The notes: generated from the letters alone by a model not told the origin. 42,130 nt of DNA from CAZXNF01 sp050741255 (GCA_050741255.1 JBOIEQ010000019.1:1-42130); one strand, 5' to 3'. Counted from the stretch's first letter, positions 7,093 to 15,401 are shown. Program-made: numbers and translations.

Positions 7093-7695
7093 CTACTGCG
7101 GCGGCCTTACGCCGTCCTTGCTCACCTGCACGCGCGTGGCGACCACCTTGCCGTCGTTGTTCATGCCCGCCGCGATGTAGGCGTATTCACCGGTCTTGAG
7201 TGCGGTGCGATCCGCCTCGACGGCGGCGACGATAGGGGTGCTGTCAGTGACGATCACGGTCTGCGTGCCGCCCTTGTAGCTCACGGTCAGTTCACGCCCG
7301 TTCCCGACCTGGGCGATGCCCGACACCGGGGCATTCGTCATGCTGGAGCCCGCTTCCAGGTCGTGCGGACGGTGGCCTTCATTGGGGGCTGCGGCCGGGA
7401 AGACCAGGAGGCCGCGCGCGAGGAGCTTGCCGTCGGGGCCCGGTATCGCGGTTACGCCTAGACCGGTGCCGGGCTTGATGTCCGCGAGCTTCAGCGCGCG
7501 CATGGTGGCGACGGTCGTTTTGTCCGTCAGATCGATTTTCATGTCGCGGCCTTCGCGCGTTTTCACCAGCAGCACGTCGCCGTCGAGGCCGGTGATGGTG
7601 CCGCGGATGCGCAGGCTCTGCGCACCGGCTGTACTCGCCGCGGCGAACAGGCAGCCCAGCAGCAACAGGGAAAAGGATTTCAAAAATAGTTTCAA
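7093..7695 (-). CDS. Secreted DUF5666-like beta-rich protein
   Basis: 200 residues if started at TTG 7695, which is preceded by AAGGAG at 5-base spacing and opens directly into a signal peptide ('LKLFLKSFSLLLLGCLFAAA'). The frame is open further upstream to 7806 but without a ribosome site. The mature protein carries two similar beta-rich modules: 'RIRGTITGLDGDVLLVKTRE' near the start, and 'VSGIAQVGNGRELTVSYKGG' later. Each is followed by a 'V..ATMRALKLADIKPG' or 'VAAVEADRTALKTGEY' type segment, the DUF5666 pattern. A block 'NEGHRPHDLEAGSSMTNA' links them. Homologues are often mis-annotated as metal ABC transporter permeases, but there are no membrane helices beyond the signal. Function is unknown. 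Confidence 0.78.
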   Translation of the reverse strand: MKLFLKSFSLLLLGCLFAAASTAGAQSLRIRGTITGLDGDVLLVKTREGRDMKIDLTDKTTVATMRALKLADIKPGTGLGVTAIPGPDGKLLARGLLVFPAAAPNEGHRPHDLEAGSSMTNAPVSGIAQVGNGRELTVSYKGGTQTVIVTDSTPIVAAVEADRTALKTGEYAYIAAGMNNDGKVVATRVQVSKDGVRPPQ

Positions 7696-7749
7696 AATGG
7701 CTCCTTGGCGATCGATGAGAGGCGAAACGGCGGCGCGGGAAAATTTGCG

Positions 7750-7781
7750 CGTACAATACCAGCCTCCAAACGCTTTGTACG
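7750..7781. promoter_or_regulatory. Inverted repeat in a divergent promoter region
   Basis: CGTACAA (7750-7756) and TTGTACG (7775-7781) form perfect 7-base arms 18 bases apart. They lie in the 210-base gap between the divergent DUF5666-like gene and the hydrolase gene, which otherwise shows no clear element. It could be an operator, but arms this short can occur by chance. Confidence 0.25.
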
Positions 7782-7905
7782 AGGCCCGGACGTAACCCGG
7801 ACGCACGCATGACTCGCGCGTAGGACAGCGCGTGACGCTGCCTGGGTCCGCATTCCTGACATCTCACGCGGCAGCGGCTCGCCGCGCCGTTCTCTGGACC
7901 CCGCA

Positions 7906-8733
7906 ATGCCGTATCTCGAAGTGCCCCCCGATACCCGGTTGTTCTACGAAGTGGACGACTGGACCGATCCGTGGACGACGCCGGAAACGGTGCTGATGAT
8001 CCATGGCTTTACCGAGAACACCAGCGCCTGGCGCGCCTGGGTGCCGCATCTCGGGCGGCACTACCGCGTGCTGCGCTTCGACCAGCGCGGGTTCGGGCAG
8101 TCGAGCGCCGTCACGGAAGACACGGTGTTCACGACCGACATGTTCGTCGAGAACGCGGCCCGGCTCATCCAGGCGGTGGCCGGCGGGCCGGTGCATGTGA
8201 TCGGCGGCAAGAGCGGAGGCCTGATCGCGATCGCGCTGGCCGCGTCGCGGCCCGAGCTGGTGAAAACGCTCACCCTGGCGTCGACACCGCTGGCGCCGCC
8301 GCAACCGCAGGGCTGGCTGGAACACATGGACCAGCACGGCATGCCGAGCTGGGCACGCCTGACGATGCCGCCCCGCCTCGGCACGGCGATGCCGCCGGAG
8401 GGCATGGAGTGGTGGATCGCCATGATGGGCGCCACGTCGCTCACGACCGCGCATGTGTACCTGCGCTGGGTGAGTTCCATCGACATCGGCAAGGAACTGC
8501 ACAAGGTGAAGTGTCCGGCACTGGTGCTCACCACGAGCCAGCCGCGCCGCAACTACAGCCGCTCGGACATCGAGGTGTACCGCGAGGAACTGCCGCAGGC
8601 GGAGATCGCGGTGATTTCGGGCGACGGCTACCACGTGGCGGGCACGGCCCCCGACGAATGCGCACCCGTCGTGCGCGAGTTCCTCCAGCGTCACGGTGCG
8701 GGAACAGTTACTGCAAAAGGAAAGAGCAAATGA
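7906..8733 (+). CDS. Alpha/beta-hydrolase
   Basis: 275 residues. The oxyanion region is 'LMIHGFTENTSAWRAW' and 'RFDQRGFGQSS' follows. The nucleophile elbow is 'GGKSGG' with Ser103, a GxSxG variant. A late 'GDGYHVAGTAPDE' supplies the catalytic His, and an acid lies in the segment around 'YSRSDIEVY'. This is a serine hydrolase of the lactonase/esterase type; the substrate is not predictable. Its stop codon overlaps the start of the Bug gene (ATGATGA), so the two are translationally coupled, and the hydrolase may act on the ligand of that receptor (inference). No strong Shine-Dalgarno is seen before ATG 7906. Confidence 0.88.
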   Translation: MPYLEVPPDTRLFYEVDDWTDPWTTPETVLMIHGFTENTSAWRAWVPHLGRHYRVLRFDQRGFGQSSAVTEDTVFTTDMFVENAARLIQAVAGGPVHVIGGKSGGLIAIALAASRPELVKTLTLASTPLAPPQPQGWLEHMDQHGMPSWARLTMPPRLGTAMPPEGMEWWIAMMGATSLTTAHVYLRWVSSIDIGKELHKVKCPALVLTTSQPRRNYSRSDIEVYREELPQAEIAVISGDGYHVAGTAPDECAPVVREFLQRHGAGTVTAKGKSK

Positions 8734-9722
8734 TGATGAAGCAGATCGCCATCGCAATCGCCGCGGCTGCGGTACTGACGGTAGCCGCCGTGCCATCCTC
8801 GACATGGGCCGCGGACGCCGCGTACCCCACACGCCCGATCCGGCTGATCGTGCCCACCGGCGCGGGCGGCAACACCGACGTCTTTGCGCGCGTGGTGGCG
8901 GAGAAACTGCGCGAGCCGCTGGGACAAACGGTGATTGTCGACAACCGGCCCGGCGCGAGCGGCCTCCTCGGCTCCGACCTCGTCGCGAAGGCGACTCCGG
9001 ACGGCTACACCCTGCTGATGGCCTTTCCCTCGCATCCGGTGAATCCCAGCCTGTACTCCGACATGCCGTACGACACGGTGAAGGACTTCGCGCCGATCAC
9101 GATGGTGACCTCCGTCACGCAGGTGCTCGTCGTCAACCCGAAGCTGCCGATCAAGACCGTGAAGGATGTGATCGCGCAGTCGCTGGAGAAGCCCGGCCAG
9201 TTCAATCACGGCGTGGTAGGCGCGGGCAGCCTGGGCGACCTGTGCGCGCGGACGCTGACCGCGATGACGGGCGCCCAGATCACGCAGGTGCCCTACAAGG
9301 GCGCGCCGCAGATCGTCACCGCGCTGATCGGCGGCGAGATCCAGGTGTATTTCAGCGCGCCGGTGGCGGTGATTCCCCAGATCAAGGCGGGCCGCGTGCG
9401 CGCGATCGGCGTGAGCACGAAGCGGCGGCTGGCGGTCCTGCCCGACGTGCCGACGATCGCGGAATCCGGCATCCCGGGCTTCGAGGTCGTGGGCTGGAAC
9501 GGCATTCTCGCCCCGGCGAAGACGCCCAAACCGATCATCGACCGCTGGCACAAGGAGGTCGTGGCCGTGCTGCGCGCGCCGGACGTGCAGGCGGACGTCA
9601 TCGCGCAGGGCATCGAGCCCATCGGCAACACGCCCGAGGAGTTCGCGCGCATCCTGCGCGACGACGTGCAGAAGTGGGGCAGGATCCTGAAGGGCACCAA
9701 GACGACCAGCGCCAGGCAGTAA
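8730..9722 (+). CDS. Bug-family (TTT) periplasmic solute-binding protein
   Basis: 330 residues. Start 8730 is the first of three ATG codons in near-tandem, behind 'aaaggaaag'. The signal peptide ends at 'STWAADA'. The mature part opens 'YPTRPIRLIVPTGAGGNTD', followed by 'VIVDNRPGASGLLGSD', 'TPDGYTLLMAF', 'MPYDTVKDFAPITMV', 'VPYKGAPQIVTALIGGEIQ' and 'DVPTIAESGIPGFEV', all standard family blocks. It is coupled to the upstream hydrolase by a 4-base overlap. No TctA/B gene is near. The ligand is unknown. Confidence 0.95.
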   Translation: MMMKQIAIAIAAAAVLTVAAVPSSTWAADAAYPTRPIRLIVPTGAGGNTDVFARVVAEKLREPLGQTVIVDNRPGASGLLGSDLVAKATPDGYTLLMAFPSHPVNPSLYSDMPYDTVKDFAPITMVTSVTQVLVVNPKLPIKTVKDVIAQSLEKPGQFNHGVVGAGSLGDLCARTLTAMTGAQITQVPYKGAPQIVTALIGGEIQVYFSAPVAVIPQIKAGRVRAIGVSTKRRLAVLPDVPTIAESGIPGFEVVGWNGILAPAKTPKPIIDRWHKEVVAVLRAPDVQADVIAQGIEPIGNTPEEFARILRDDVQKWGRILKGTKTTSARQ

Positions 9723-9771
9723 TCCGGCGCGATGGCGGCCGTCGCGCGAATGCGCGATCATCGCTTCCTCC

Positions 9772-10719
9772 ATGGCGGCTAAAACAAAACGGAAGTCGGG
9801 CCTTAAGCGTGCGCCAGCAAAAAAGCGGGCGCGCAAGGCAACCGTCAAGTCCCGCGGCCTCGCGCCCGCGGAATGCCGGCTGGACACGCTGACCGGCGAA
9901 GCGGAAGCAGCGCGGGCACGTATCGAGGACGAGGGCGGCATCGTCCTCGGTTGCTACAGTGACCCGCTCGGCAAGAACCCGCTGATCATGGCGATCCTGC
10001 CGATCGACGGCATCGAGCCGACACCCTTCCAGCGCGACCTGTCGCAGACCCATCACCGCAAGCTCGCGGACGTCATCGACCGCACCGGCCTGTTCCTCGA
10101 TCCCGTGATCGCGGTCACCGCGCCGGACAAGGGGTTCTGGACGCCGAACGGCATGCACCGCCTGCAGGCCATGCGTCGCCTTGGCGCGCGCGCGATCACG
10201 GCGCTCGTCGTGCCCAAGCGCGAAATCGCGTGGCAGATCCTCGCGCTTAACACCGAGAAGGCGCACAACCTGCGCGAAAAATCGCTGGAGGTGATCCGCA
10301 TCTACCGTGGGCTCATCGACGAGGACGCGAAGCGCGCCGAATCCGGTTTCTCTTTTTACCTGGAGGAAGCCTCGCTGGTGACGCTCGGCATCTGCTACGA
10401 GCGCAACGGCAAATTCGCGGGCGGCGCCTACAACCCCATCGTGCGCCGGCTGGAGGCGTTTTCGGAGGCGCCGCTGTCGGCCGCCATCAAGGTGCACGAG
10501 AAGCACGCCGATCTGCTGATGGACCTCGATGCCCGGGTGGCGGAGGTCATCGCAAAGCTGAAGGCGCGCGGCTTCGTCAGCCCCTACCTGCGCGCTTTCG
10601 TCGTCGCGCGCATCAACCCCCTGCGCTGGATCCAGGGCGAACCGCCGCCGCTGGAAGAAGTGTTCAGGACGATGCGCGAGCGCGCCGGCAAGTTCAACGT
10701 CGAAAAAGTGAAACAGTAA
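9772..10719 (+). CDS. Stand-alone ParB N-terminal-like domain protein
   Basis: 315 residues. The first 30 are Lys/Arg/Ala-rich ('KTKRKSGLKRAPAKKRARK'), a probable nucleic-acid-binding or histone-like tail. Residues about 75-145 match the ParB/Srx fold: 'ILPIDGIEPTPFQRDLSQTH', 'KLADVIDRTGLFLDPVIAV' and the signature 'NGMHRLQAMRRLGA' (126-139). The rest is helical, including 'LNTEKAHNLREKSLEVIRIY', which may be a helix-turn-helix-like part. There is no ParA partner, no partition context and no parS-like site, so a role in chromosome segregation is unlikely. It may act as a DNA-binding or nucleotide-using enzyme of the ParB fold. No clear Shine-Dalgarno precedes ATG 9772. Confidence 0.75.
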   Translation: MAAKTKRKSGLKRAPAKKRARKATVKSRGLAPAECRLDTLTGEAEAARARIEDEGGIVLGCYSDPLGKNPLIMAILPIDGIEPTPFQRDLSQTHHRKLADVIDRTGLFLDPVIAVTAPDKGFWTPNGMHRLQAMRRLGARAITALVVPKREIAWQILALNTEKAHNLREKSLEVIRIYRGLIDEDAKRAESGFSFYLEEASLVTLGICYERNGKFAGGAYNPIVRRLEAFSEAPLSAAIKVHEKHADLLMDLDARVAEVIAKLKARGFVSPYLRAFVVARINPLRWIQGEPPPLEEVFRTMRERAGKFNVEKVKQ

Positions 10720-10783
10720 GACCTGACCGCCGCCGGCGGTGCCGCTGACGACGCGGACTGAACGACCTTCAAAGGAGTGCGCC

Positions 10784-11560
10784 ATGCGCCGCTGGGCCCC
10801 GCTGATCTGTGCGTTATCGATGATGGCGGGGCAGCCCCCCGCGCAGGCCGCCGATCACAAGGCGCTGCTCGCCAGGATCGACACCGACCTGTTCGATCTG
10901 CCGCCGCCGGCCGTGTTGCCCGCGCCGCGGCGGCTGTGGGCGACGTGGTACCACGTGCACGCGGTGGACGCGATCCCCGACGGCTACTCGCTGCTCGACC
11001 CGGCGGGTGCGTCGATCAGCCCGAAGATCCCCGGTCGCGACTGGTGCCAGGCGGCGCTGCAGGGCGTGATCGCGATCAAGGACGCGGACGGACTGCGGCG
11101 CACCTATACCTACGAAAAAAGCGTGCAGGCCGAGGAATTGATGTGCGCCCAGTATTACAAGAAGGCGCCGCCGTGGTCGCGCGCGGCGGGGCGCAGCCGC
11201 TTCGGCATCGCCCGGGGCCCCTTCGGCGACGGCGCCGGCGGCTACCAGGTCGTGCCGTACCGCAGCATCGCGGTGGACACGAAGCAGCTACCCCTCGGCA
11301 CCGTGCTGTACGTGCCGGCCGCACGCGGCGTCGAGGTGACGATGCCCTCGGGCCGCAAGGCGAAGCACGACGGCTACTTTTTCGCCTCCGATCGCGGCGG
11401 GGCCATTTCCGGCAACCACATCGACGTGTTCGCCGGGCACTGGACGGAGAATCCGTTTCCGTCGTTCATCTTCAGCACGGCGCAGAAGCCGTTCGAGGCC
11501 TATGTCATCGCCGACGAGAAGGTGAAACCGCGGCTGCACAACCTCCACGCGTTCGATTGA
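10784..11560 (+). CDS. Secreted 3D (Asp-Asp-Asp) domain protein, MltA-C-terminal-like
   Basis: 258 residues from ATG 10784 behind AAAGGAG. The signal peptide ends at about residue 22 ('PPAQA'). The C-terminal half has the 3D-domain blocks: 'YRSIAVDTKQLPLGTVLYV' (Asp165) and 'FFASDRGGAISGNHIDVF' (Asp203, Asp214). These three Asp are the active-site set shared with lytic transglycosylase MltA and Rpf-like/YabE proteins. It therefore probably acts on peptidoglycan or is a catalytically related binder. The N-terminal half (residues 23-150) has two Cys (88 and 121) that could form a disulfide. It sits just before a split YeeE pair. Confidence 0.85.
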   Translation: MRRWAPLICALSMMAGQPPAQAADHKALLARIDTDLFDLPPPAVLPAPRRLWATWYHVHAVDAIPDGYSLLDPAGASISPKIPGRDWCQAALQGVIAIKDADGLRRTYTYEKSVQAEELMCAQYYKKAPPWSRAAGRSRFGIARGPFGDGAGGYQVVPYRSIAVDTKQLPLGTVLYVPAARGVEVTMPSGRKAKHDGYFFASDRGGAISGNHIDVFAGHWTENPFPSFIFSTAQKPFEAYVIADEKVKPRLHNLHAFD

Positions 11561-11573
11561 GGCGGGGATTGCC

Positions 11574-12008
11574 ATGACGATCGCCTGGGAAGCCTTCACG
11601 CCGGGTGCTGCGCTGGCCGGCGGCGCACTGATCGGCCTGGCCGCTGCACTATTCGTGGTGCTGAACGGCCGCATCGCCGGCATCAGCGGCATCGTCGGGG
11701 GGCTGTTGCGGCCCGCGCCGGGCGACGTTGCGTGGCGTGCCGCGTTCGTGGGCGGTCTGGTAGCAGGACCCGTCGTCTACGGCCTGTGCTTCGGCCTGCC
11801 GGCCGTGCGCATCGATGCGGATTTTCCGCTGCTGATCGCCGCCGGTTTGCTGGTCGGGATCGGCACGCGCAACGGCGCGGGCTGCACCAGCGGCCACGGC
11901 GTCTGCGGGCTGTCGCGGCTCTCGCCACGTTCGCTCGTCGCGACGCTGGCTTTCATGGCGGCGGGCTTCGCCACGGTCTTTGTGCTGCGGCACGTTACCG
12001 GAGGCTGA
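11574..12008 (+). CDS. YeeE/YedE-family half transporter, first subunit
   Basis: 144 residues, four hydrophobic helices. The conserved family block is 'GIGTRNGAGCTSGHGVCGLS' with two Cys (in 'GAGCTSGHGVC'). YeeE/YedE proteins (TsuA type) carry reduced sulfur compounds such as thiosulfate across the inner membrane through conserved Cys. Full-length forms are about 350 residues; here the fold is split over this gene and the next, which starts 5 bases later, as in the paired PmpA/PmpB-type proteins. No rhodanese, sulfurtransferase or BigR-type regulator was seen next to it. Confidence 0.88.
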   Translation: MTIAWEAFTPGAALAGGALIGLAAALFVVLNGRIAGISGIVGGLLRPAPGDVAWRAAFVGGLVAGPVVYGLCFGLPAVRIDADFPLLIAAGLLVGIGTRNGAGCTSGHGVCGLSRLSPRSLVATLAFMAAGFATVFVLRHVTGG

Positions 12009-12013
12009 CCGCC

Positions 12014-12433
12014 ATGTACACCCTGGCTTCCCTCCTCGCCGGTTTTATCTTCGGCATCGGACTCATCGTCGCCGGCATGGCGAATCCCGCCAAGGTGCAG
12101 GCCTTTCTCGATCTCGCCGGTGCCTGGGATCCGTCCCTCGCGCTGGTCATGGCGGGAGCGATCGTGGTCGGCGCGGGGGCGTTCGCGCTCATGCGCCAGC
12201 GCACGCGTTCATTGCTCGGTGCACCCATGAAGCTGCCGACGGCGCGCGACATCGACCGCCGGCTGGTGCTCGGCAGTCTCGTGTTCGGCGTGGGGTGGGG
12301 GCTCGCCGGCATCTGTCCCGGCCCGGCGCTCGTGCTGGTGGGCAGTGGCTCGCTCAAGGGCGTGGTGTTCCTTGTCGCGATGCTCGCCGGCAGCGCGGCC
12401 TTCGAATGGCTGGAGGCGCGGCCTGCGCAATAA
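12014..12433 (+). CDS. YeeE/YedE-family half transporter, second subunit
   Basis: 139 residues with four hydrophobic helices. It opens 'LLAGFIFGIGLIVAGMANPA' and carries the second conserved half-motif 'GWGLAGICPGPALVL' with its Cys. It would pair with the preceding half protein to form the complete sulfur-compound channel; the two genes are almost touching and surely co-transcribed. The internal repeat of the YeeE fold explains why each half has its own G-rich Cys motif. Confidence 0.88.
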   Translation: MYTLASLLAGFIFGIGLIVAGMANPAKVQAFLDLAGAWDPSLALVMAGAIVVGAGAFALMRQRTRSLLGAPMKLPTARDIDRRLVLGSLVFGVGWGLAGICPGPALVLVGSGSLKGVVFLVAMLAGSAAFEWLEARPAQ

Positions 12434-12457
12434 CCGGGCGCGCACCTGCGGAGGACA

Positions 12458-12480
12458 CGCAGGGCGCCCCGGGCCCTGCG
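12458..12480. terminator. Hairpin between convergent genes
   Basis: CGCAGGGC / GCCCTGCG, a perfect 8-base stem with a 7-base loop, lies between the YeeE pair (plus) and the MXKDX gene (minus). There is no T-run, so termination is only likely, not shown. Confidence 0.35.
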
Positions 12481-12481
12481 C

Positions 12482-12655
12482 TTACTTCTTCATTTCGTCC
12501 TTTTTCATGCCGTCCTTGGACATCGAATCCTTGGACATGGAATCCTTCTTCATGCTGTCCTTCTTCATGTCGTCGGCGGCGTAGGCATTCACAGCGGCGC
12601 CCACGGCGGCCATGGACAGGCAACCCGCAACCATCAGTTTGACCAGCGTTTTCAT
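12482..12655 (-). CDS. Pentapeptide MXKDX repeat protein
   Basis: 57 residues from ATG 12655 behind AGGAG. A signal peptide ('MKTLVKLMVAGCLSMAAVGA') is cut around 'AYAAD'. The mature protein is a run of MxKDx pentapeptides: MKKDS MKKDS MSKDS MSKDG MKKDE MKK. This matches the penta_MxKDx family of small secreted proteins found in Burkholderiales and relatives, whose function is unknown. The repeat is met again in DNA as a near-perfect 15-base periodicity, so copy number could vary by slippage. Confidence 0.88.
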   Translation of the reverse strand: MKTLVKLMVAGCLSMAAVGAAVNAYAADDMKKDSMKKDSMSKDSMSKDGMKKDEMKK

Positions 12656-12774
12656 GCACTTCTCCTGGAAAAGGGATGCGGCGGTTGAGCGCCGCGCATG
12701 TCCGTGGGGAAAATCCCGCACCGACGGGGGTCAGTCGCGCGGGCGGCGGCGGCCTTACAGCGCCGGCGCGCCGG

Positions 12775-13707
12775 TCAGGGCCTGGTTTTGACTTTGCGGC
12801 ACTCGGCGGTCGTCGCTTCGCGGATGATTTCCGCCAGCCGCAGGGTGCCAGGACCCGCCGCTTCACGGTCCGCGAACACGAGATACAACTCCACGTAGCG
12901 CTCGCCGCCTTCGCGCAGCGGCAGCACCTTGAGTGTGCCCGCCGCCAGCTCGTCGCGGATCTTGTACTCCGGCAGCCACGCGTAGCCGTAGCCCGAACGG
13001 GCGGCAATGATGGAGGTCGACATGTTGCTGACCGTCCAGCGTTGCGGCGCTTCGATCGTGGTGCGCGCGGTGCGCTGTTGCCCCGTTTCCCTCACCACGA
13101 GCTGACGGTGCGCGCGCAGGTCCTTCATCGTCGCCTTGCGCTTCAACTGGTGCAGGGGGTGCTCCGGGCTCGCCGCCAGCACCAGCGCGAGACGGATCAA
13201 CGGATCGCCGACAAAGCCTGCGGGCACGGCGCCCGCGATGGCCAGGTCCGCCTGGCCGCCGAGCAAGGCTTCCTGCGTGCCGCTGATGACCGATTCGATC
13301 AGCTCGATGCGCGTGTCCTGACCTTCCCTGCCGAAGCGATGCAGGCAGTCGAGGATCAGCCAGGTGGGGAACAGCACTTCCACGGCGAGGCGGATTTCCG
13401 GTTCCCAGCCGGCCGACAGCGAACGGGCAGCCTTTTCCAGGCCGCCGGCGTCTTCCAGCAAAGCCTGCGCGCGCCGGTGCAGCAACTGGCCGGTCGGTGT
13501 CAGCACGGCCTTGCGGCCGTGGATTTCGAACGCCTTCACCCCGAGCACGGCTTCCAGCTTCTGCACCGCGTAAGTGATCGCTGACTGGCTCTTGTGCAGG
13601 GCGTCCGCAGCCTGAGCGTAGCCGCCGGCTTCCACCACGGCGATGAGGGCACGCCATTGCTCGAGGCTGATATGGGGCGTGGGCGGGAGGAGGGTCGGCG
13701 CAGCCAT
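12775..13707 (-). CDS. LysR-family transcriptional regulator
   Basis: 310 residues. ATG 13707 is chosen over the TTG just before it. The winged helix-turn-helix lies in residues about 14-75: 'ISLEQWRALIAVVEAGGYAQ', 'AADALHKSQSAITYAVQKLE' and 'FEIHGRKAVLTPTGQLLH'. A periplasmic-binding-like effector domain follows. It is divergent from the azoreductase/pirin pair, and the gap between them holds a perfect 27-base palindrome. It most likely controls those genes in response to a quinone, azo compound or other electrophile; that effector is inferred from the targets. Confidence 0.92.
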   Translation of the reverse strand: MAAPTLLPPTPHISLEQWRALIAVVEAGGYAQAADALHKSQSAITYAVQKLEAVLGVKAFEIHGRKAVLTPTGQLLHRRAQALLEDAGGLEKAARSLSAGWEPEIRLAVEVLFPTWLILDCLHRFGREGQDTRIELIESVISGTQEALLGGQADLAIAGAVPAGFVGDPLIRLALVLAASPEHPLHQLKRKATMKDLRAHRQLVVRETGQQRTARTTIEAPQRWTVSNMSTSIIAARSGYGYAWLPEYKIRDELAAGTLKVLPLREGGERYVELYLVFADREAAGPGTLRLAEIIREATTAECRKVKTRP

Positions 13708-13724
13708 CAACTTATCAGTTAATT

Positions 13725-13751
13725 AGATCAATAAGAGCCGAATATTGATCT
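13725..13751. promoter_or_regulatory. Palindromic operator for the divergent LysR regulator
   Basis: AGATCAATA (13725-13733) and TATTGATCT (13743-13751) are perfect 9-base inverted arms separated by 9 bases. The site is 18 bases from the LysR start and 72 bases from the azoreductase start, in an AT-rich patch. It contains the T-N11-A type spacing typical of LysR boxes ('T' in arm one, 'A' in arm two). This is the natural candidate for autoregulation and activation of the divergent genes. Confidence 0.6.
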
Positions 13752-13822
13752 GTTTTATCGAATTGGTAAATGCTCCAATGACGGCGTCGCATCACCACTC
13801 ACCAAGAACAAGGAGCAACGTC

Positions 13823-14446
13823 ATGAACAAAACCCTGCTGCAAGTGAATGCCAGCCTGTTTTCCGGGGCCGGCCAGTCGACCCGCCTTGCGGATACCTTC
13901 GTCGCCGGCTGGCGCGCCCGCAATCCCGGCGCCACGGTGATCGTGCGCGATCTCGCCACGGAACCGGTGCCGCATCTGACTGCCGAGCGCTTCCAGGCCT
14001 TCCTGACCAAGCCCGAAGACCGCACCGCCAACCAGCGCGTGGAAGCCGGCTATTCGGATGCGCTGATCGACGAACTGAAACGCGCCGACGTGGTGGTGTT
14101 GGGCGTGCCGATGTACAACTTCGACGTGCCCTCCACGCTGAAAGCCTACTTCGATCACATCGCCCGCGCCGGCGTCACCTTCAATTACACGGCGAACGGC
14201 CCGGTCGGCCTGCTGGGCGGCAAAAAAGTCTACGTGTTCGCCTCGCGCGGCGGGCTGTACGCCGGCCGGCCGCAGGACACGCAGAGCGCCTACCTGCGCA
14301 ACTTCCTCGGCCTGCTCGGCATTACCGACGTCGAGTTCGTGTACGCGGAAGGGCTGGCGATCAGCGACGCCAGCAAGCAGGCAGCCCTGGCGGCAGCGCA
14401 ACAGGCCATTGAACGCCTGCACGCGCCGCTGCCGATGGCCGCCTGA
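13823..14446 (+). CDS. azoR: FMN-dependent NADH-azoreductase / NAD(P)H:quinone oxidoreductase
   Basis: 207 residues from ATG 13823 behind AAGGAG. The N-terminal flavodoxin-like strand reads 'LLQVNASLFSGAGQSTRLAD' (phosphate loop for FMN). 'VVLGVPMYNFDVPSTLKAYF' and 'DHIARAGVTFNYTANGPVGL' are the AzoR flavin-contact blocks, and 'KVYVFASRGGLY' follows. AzoR reduces azo dyes and quinones by two electrons using NADH and protects against electrophile stress. Length fits the family (about 200). It is followed by a pirin gene and divergent from a LysR regulator. Confidence in the family is high; the physiological substrate is unknown. Confidence 0.93.
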   Translation: MNKTLLQVNASLFSGAGQSTRLADTFVAGWRARNPGATVIVRDLATEPVPHLTAERFQAFLTKPEDRTANQRVEAGYSDALIDELKRADVVVLGVPMYNFDVPSTLKAYFDHIARAGVTFNYTANGPVGLLGGKKVYVFASRGGLYAGRPQDTQSAYLRNFLGLLGITDVEFVYAEGLAISDASKQAALAAAQQAIERLHAPLPMAA

Positions 14447-14508
14447 GCGTAATCTTGCGAAAGCAACAAACGGCCGCATTTATTGCGGCTGAACAAGGAG
14501 ATCGAGCC

Positions 14509-15381
14509 ATGAAAAAGCTTGCGTTCAAACAGACCAACAATCAGGGTCACTGGGTCGGTGACGGCTTCCCCGTGCGCAGCGTGTTCTCCTATCACGACCG
14601 CGCCGCGGAGCTGTCGCCCTTCCTGCTGCTCGACTACGCGGGGCCGGCCACGTTTCCGCCGACCACGCAGCGCAAGGGCGTGGGCGAGCATCCGCACCGC
14701 GGCTTCGAGACGGTGACCATCGTCTATGACGGCGAGGTCGAGCATCGCGATTCCTCGGGCGGCGGCGGCATCATCGGCCCCGGCGACGTGCAGTGGATGA
14801 CGGCGGCCGGCGGGCTGGTGCATGAGGAATTTCACGGCCCGGCATTCGCCAAAAAGGGCGGCGCCTTCGAGATGATCCAGCTGTGGGTGAACCTGCGCGC
14901 GAAGGACAAGATGGCGCAGCCGGGCTACCAGGGGATCACGAACGCGCAGATCCCGCGCGTGGCGCTGCCAGAAGATGCCGGCGCGGTGCGGGTGATCGCG
15001 GGCGATTACGAAGGCAATAAAGGGCCCGCGCGCACCTTCAGCCCGGTGAACCTGTGGGACGTGCGGCTGAACGCGGGAAAACGCGTGGCGTTCAAGGTGC
15101 CCGCGGGCTACACGACCGCGGTGTTCGTGATGAGCGGCCAGGTGACGCTGGCCGGCGGTGAGACGGTGGGCGAAGCCGAACTGGCGGTGCTTGAGCGGGC
15201 AGGCGAAGCGTTCTCCCTCGAAGCGACGGAGAACACGAAGCTGATGATCCTCAACGGCGAGCCCTTCAACGAGCCGGTGGTCGGCCATGGACCGTTCGTG
15301 ATGAACACGCGGGCGGAGATCGTGCAGGCGATGAGCGATTACCAGAACGGCAAGATGGGACAGATCGCCGTCGCGCATTGA
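14509..15381 (+). CDS. Pirin-family bicupin (probable quercetinase-like)
   Basis: 290 residues from ATG 14509 behind AAGGAG. The metal ligands of the N-terminal cupin are in place: His61 and His63 in 'GEHPHRGFETV', and His105 and Glu107 in 'GGLVHEEFHG', matching the spacing of the human pirin site. A second, metal-free cupin covers about residues 180-280. Bacterial pirins are iron proteins, some with quercetin 2,3-dioxygenase activity, others modulating metabolism. Pairing with azoreductase suggests a shared response to aromatic or quinone compounds. A small hairpin (14473-14489) lies in the 62-base gap between the two genes. Confidence 0.92.
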   Translation: MKKLAFKQTNNQGHWVGDGFPVRSVFSYHDRAAELSPFLLLDYAGPATFPPTTQRKGVGEHPHRGFETVTIVYDGEVEHRDSSGGGGIIGPGDVQWMTAAGGLVHEEFHGPAFAKKGGAFEMIQLWVNLRAKDKMAQPGYQGITNAQIPRVALPEDAGAVRVIAGDYEGNKGPARTFSPVNLWDVRLNAGKRVAFKVPAGYTTAVFVMSGQVTLAGGETVGEAELAVLERAGEAFSLEATENTKLMILNGEPFNEPVVGHGPFVMNTRAEIVQAMSDYQNGKMGQIAVAH

Positions 15382-15401
15382 AGGTTGTCAGCAGTAAAAG
15401 C

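Noticed and set aside
7971..9722. 583-residue reading frame that includes the Bug gene
   Set aside because: The part before 8730 is out of frame with the clear hydrolase gene and is its shadow; the Bug signal peptide starts at 8730.
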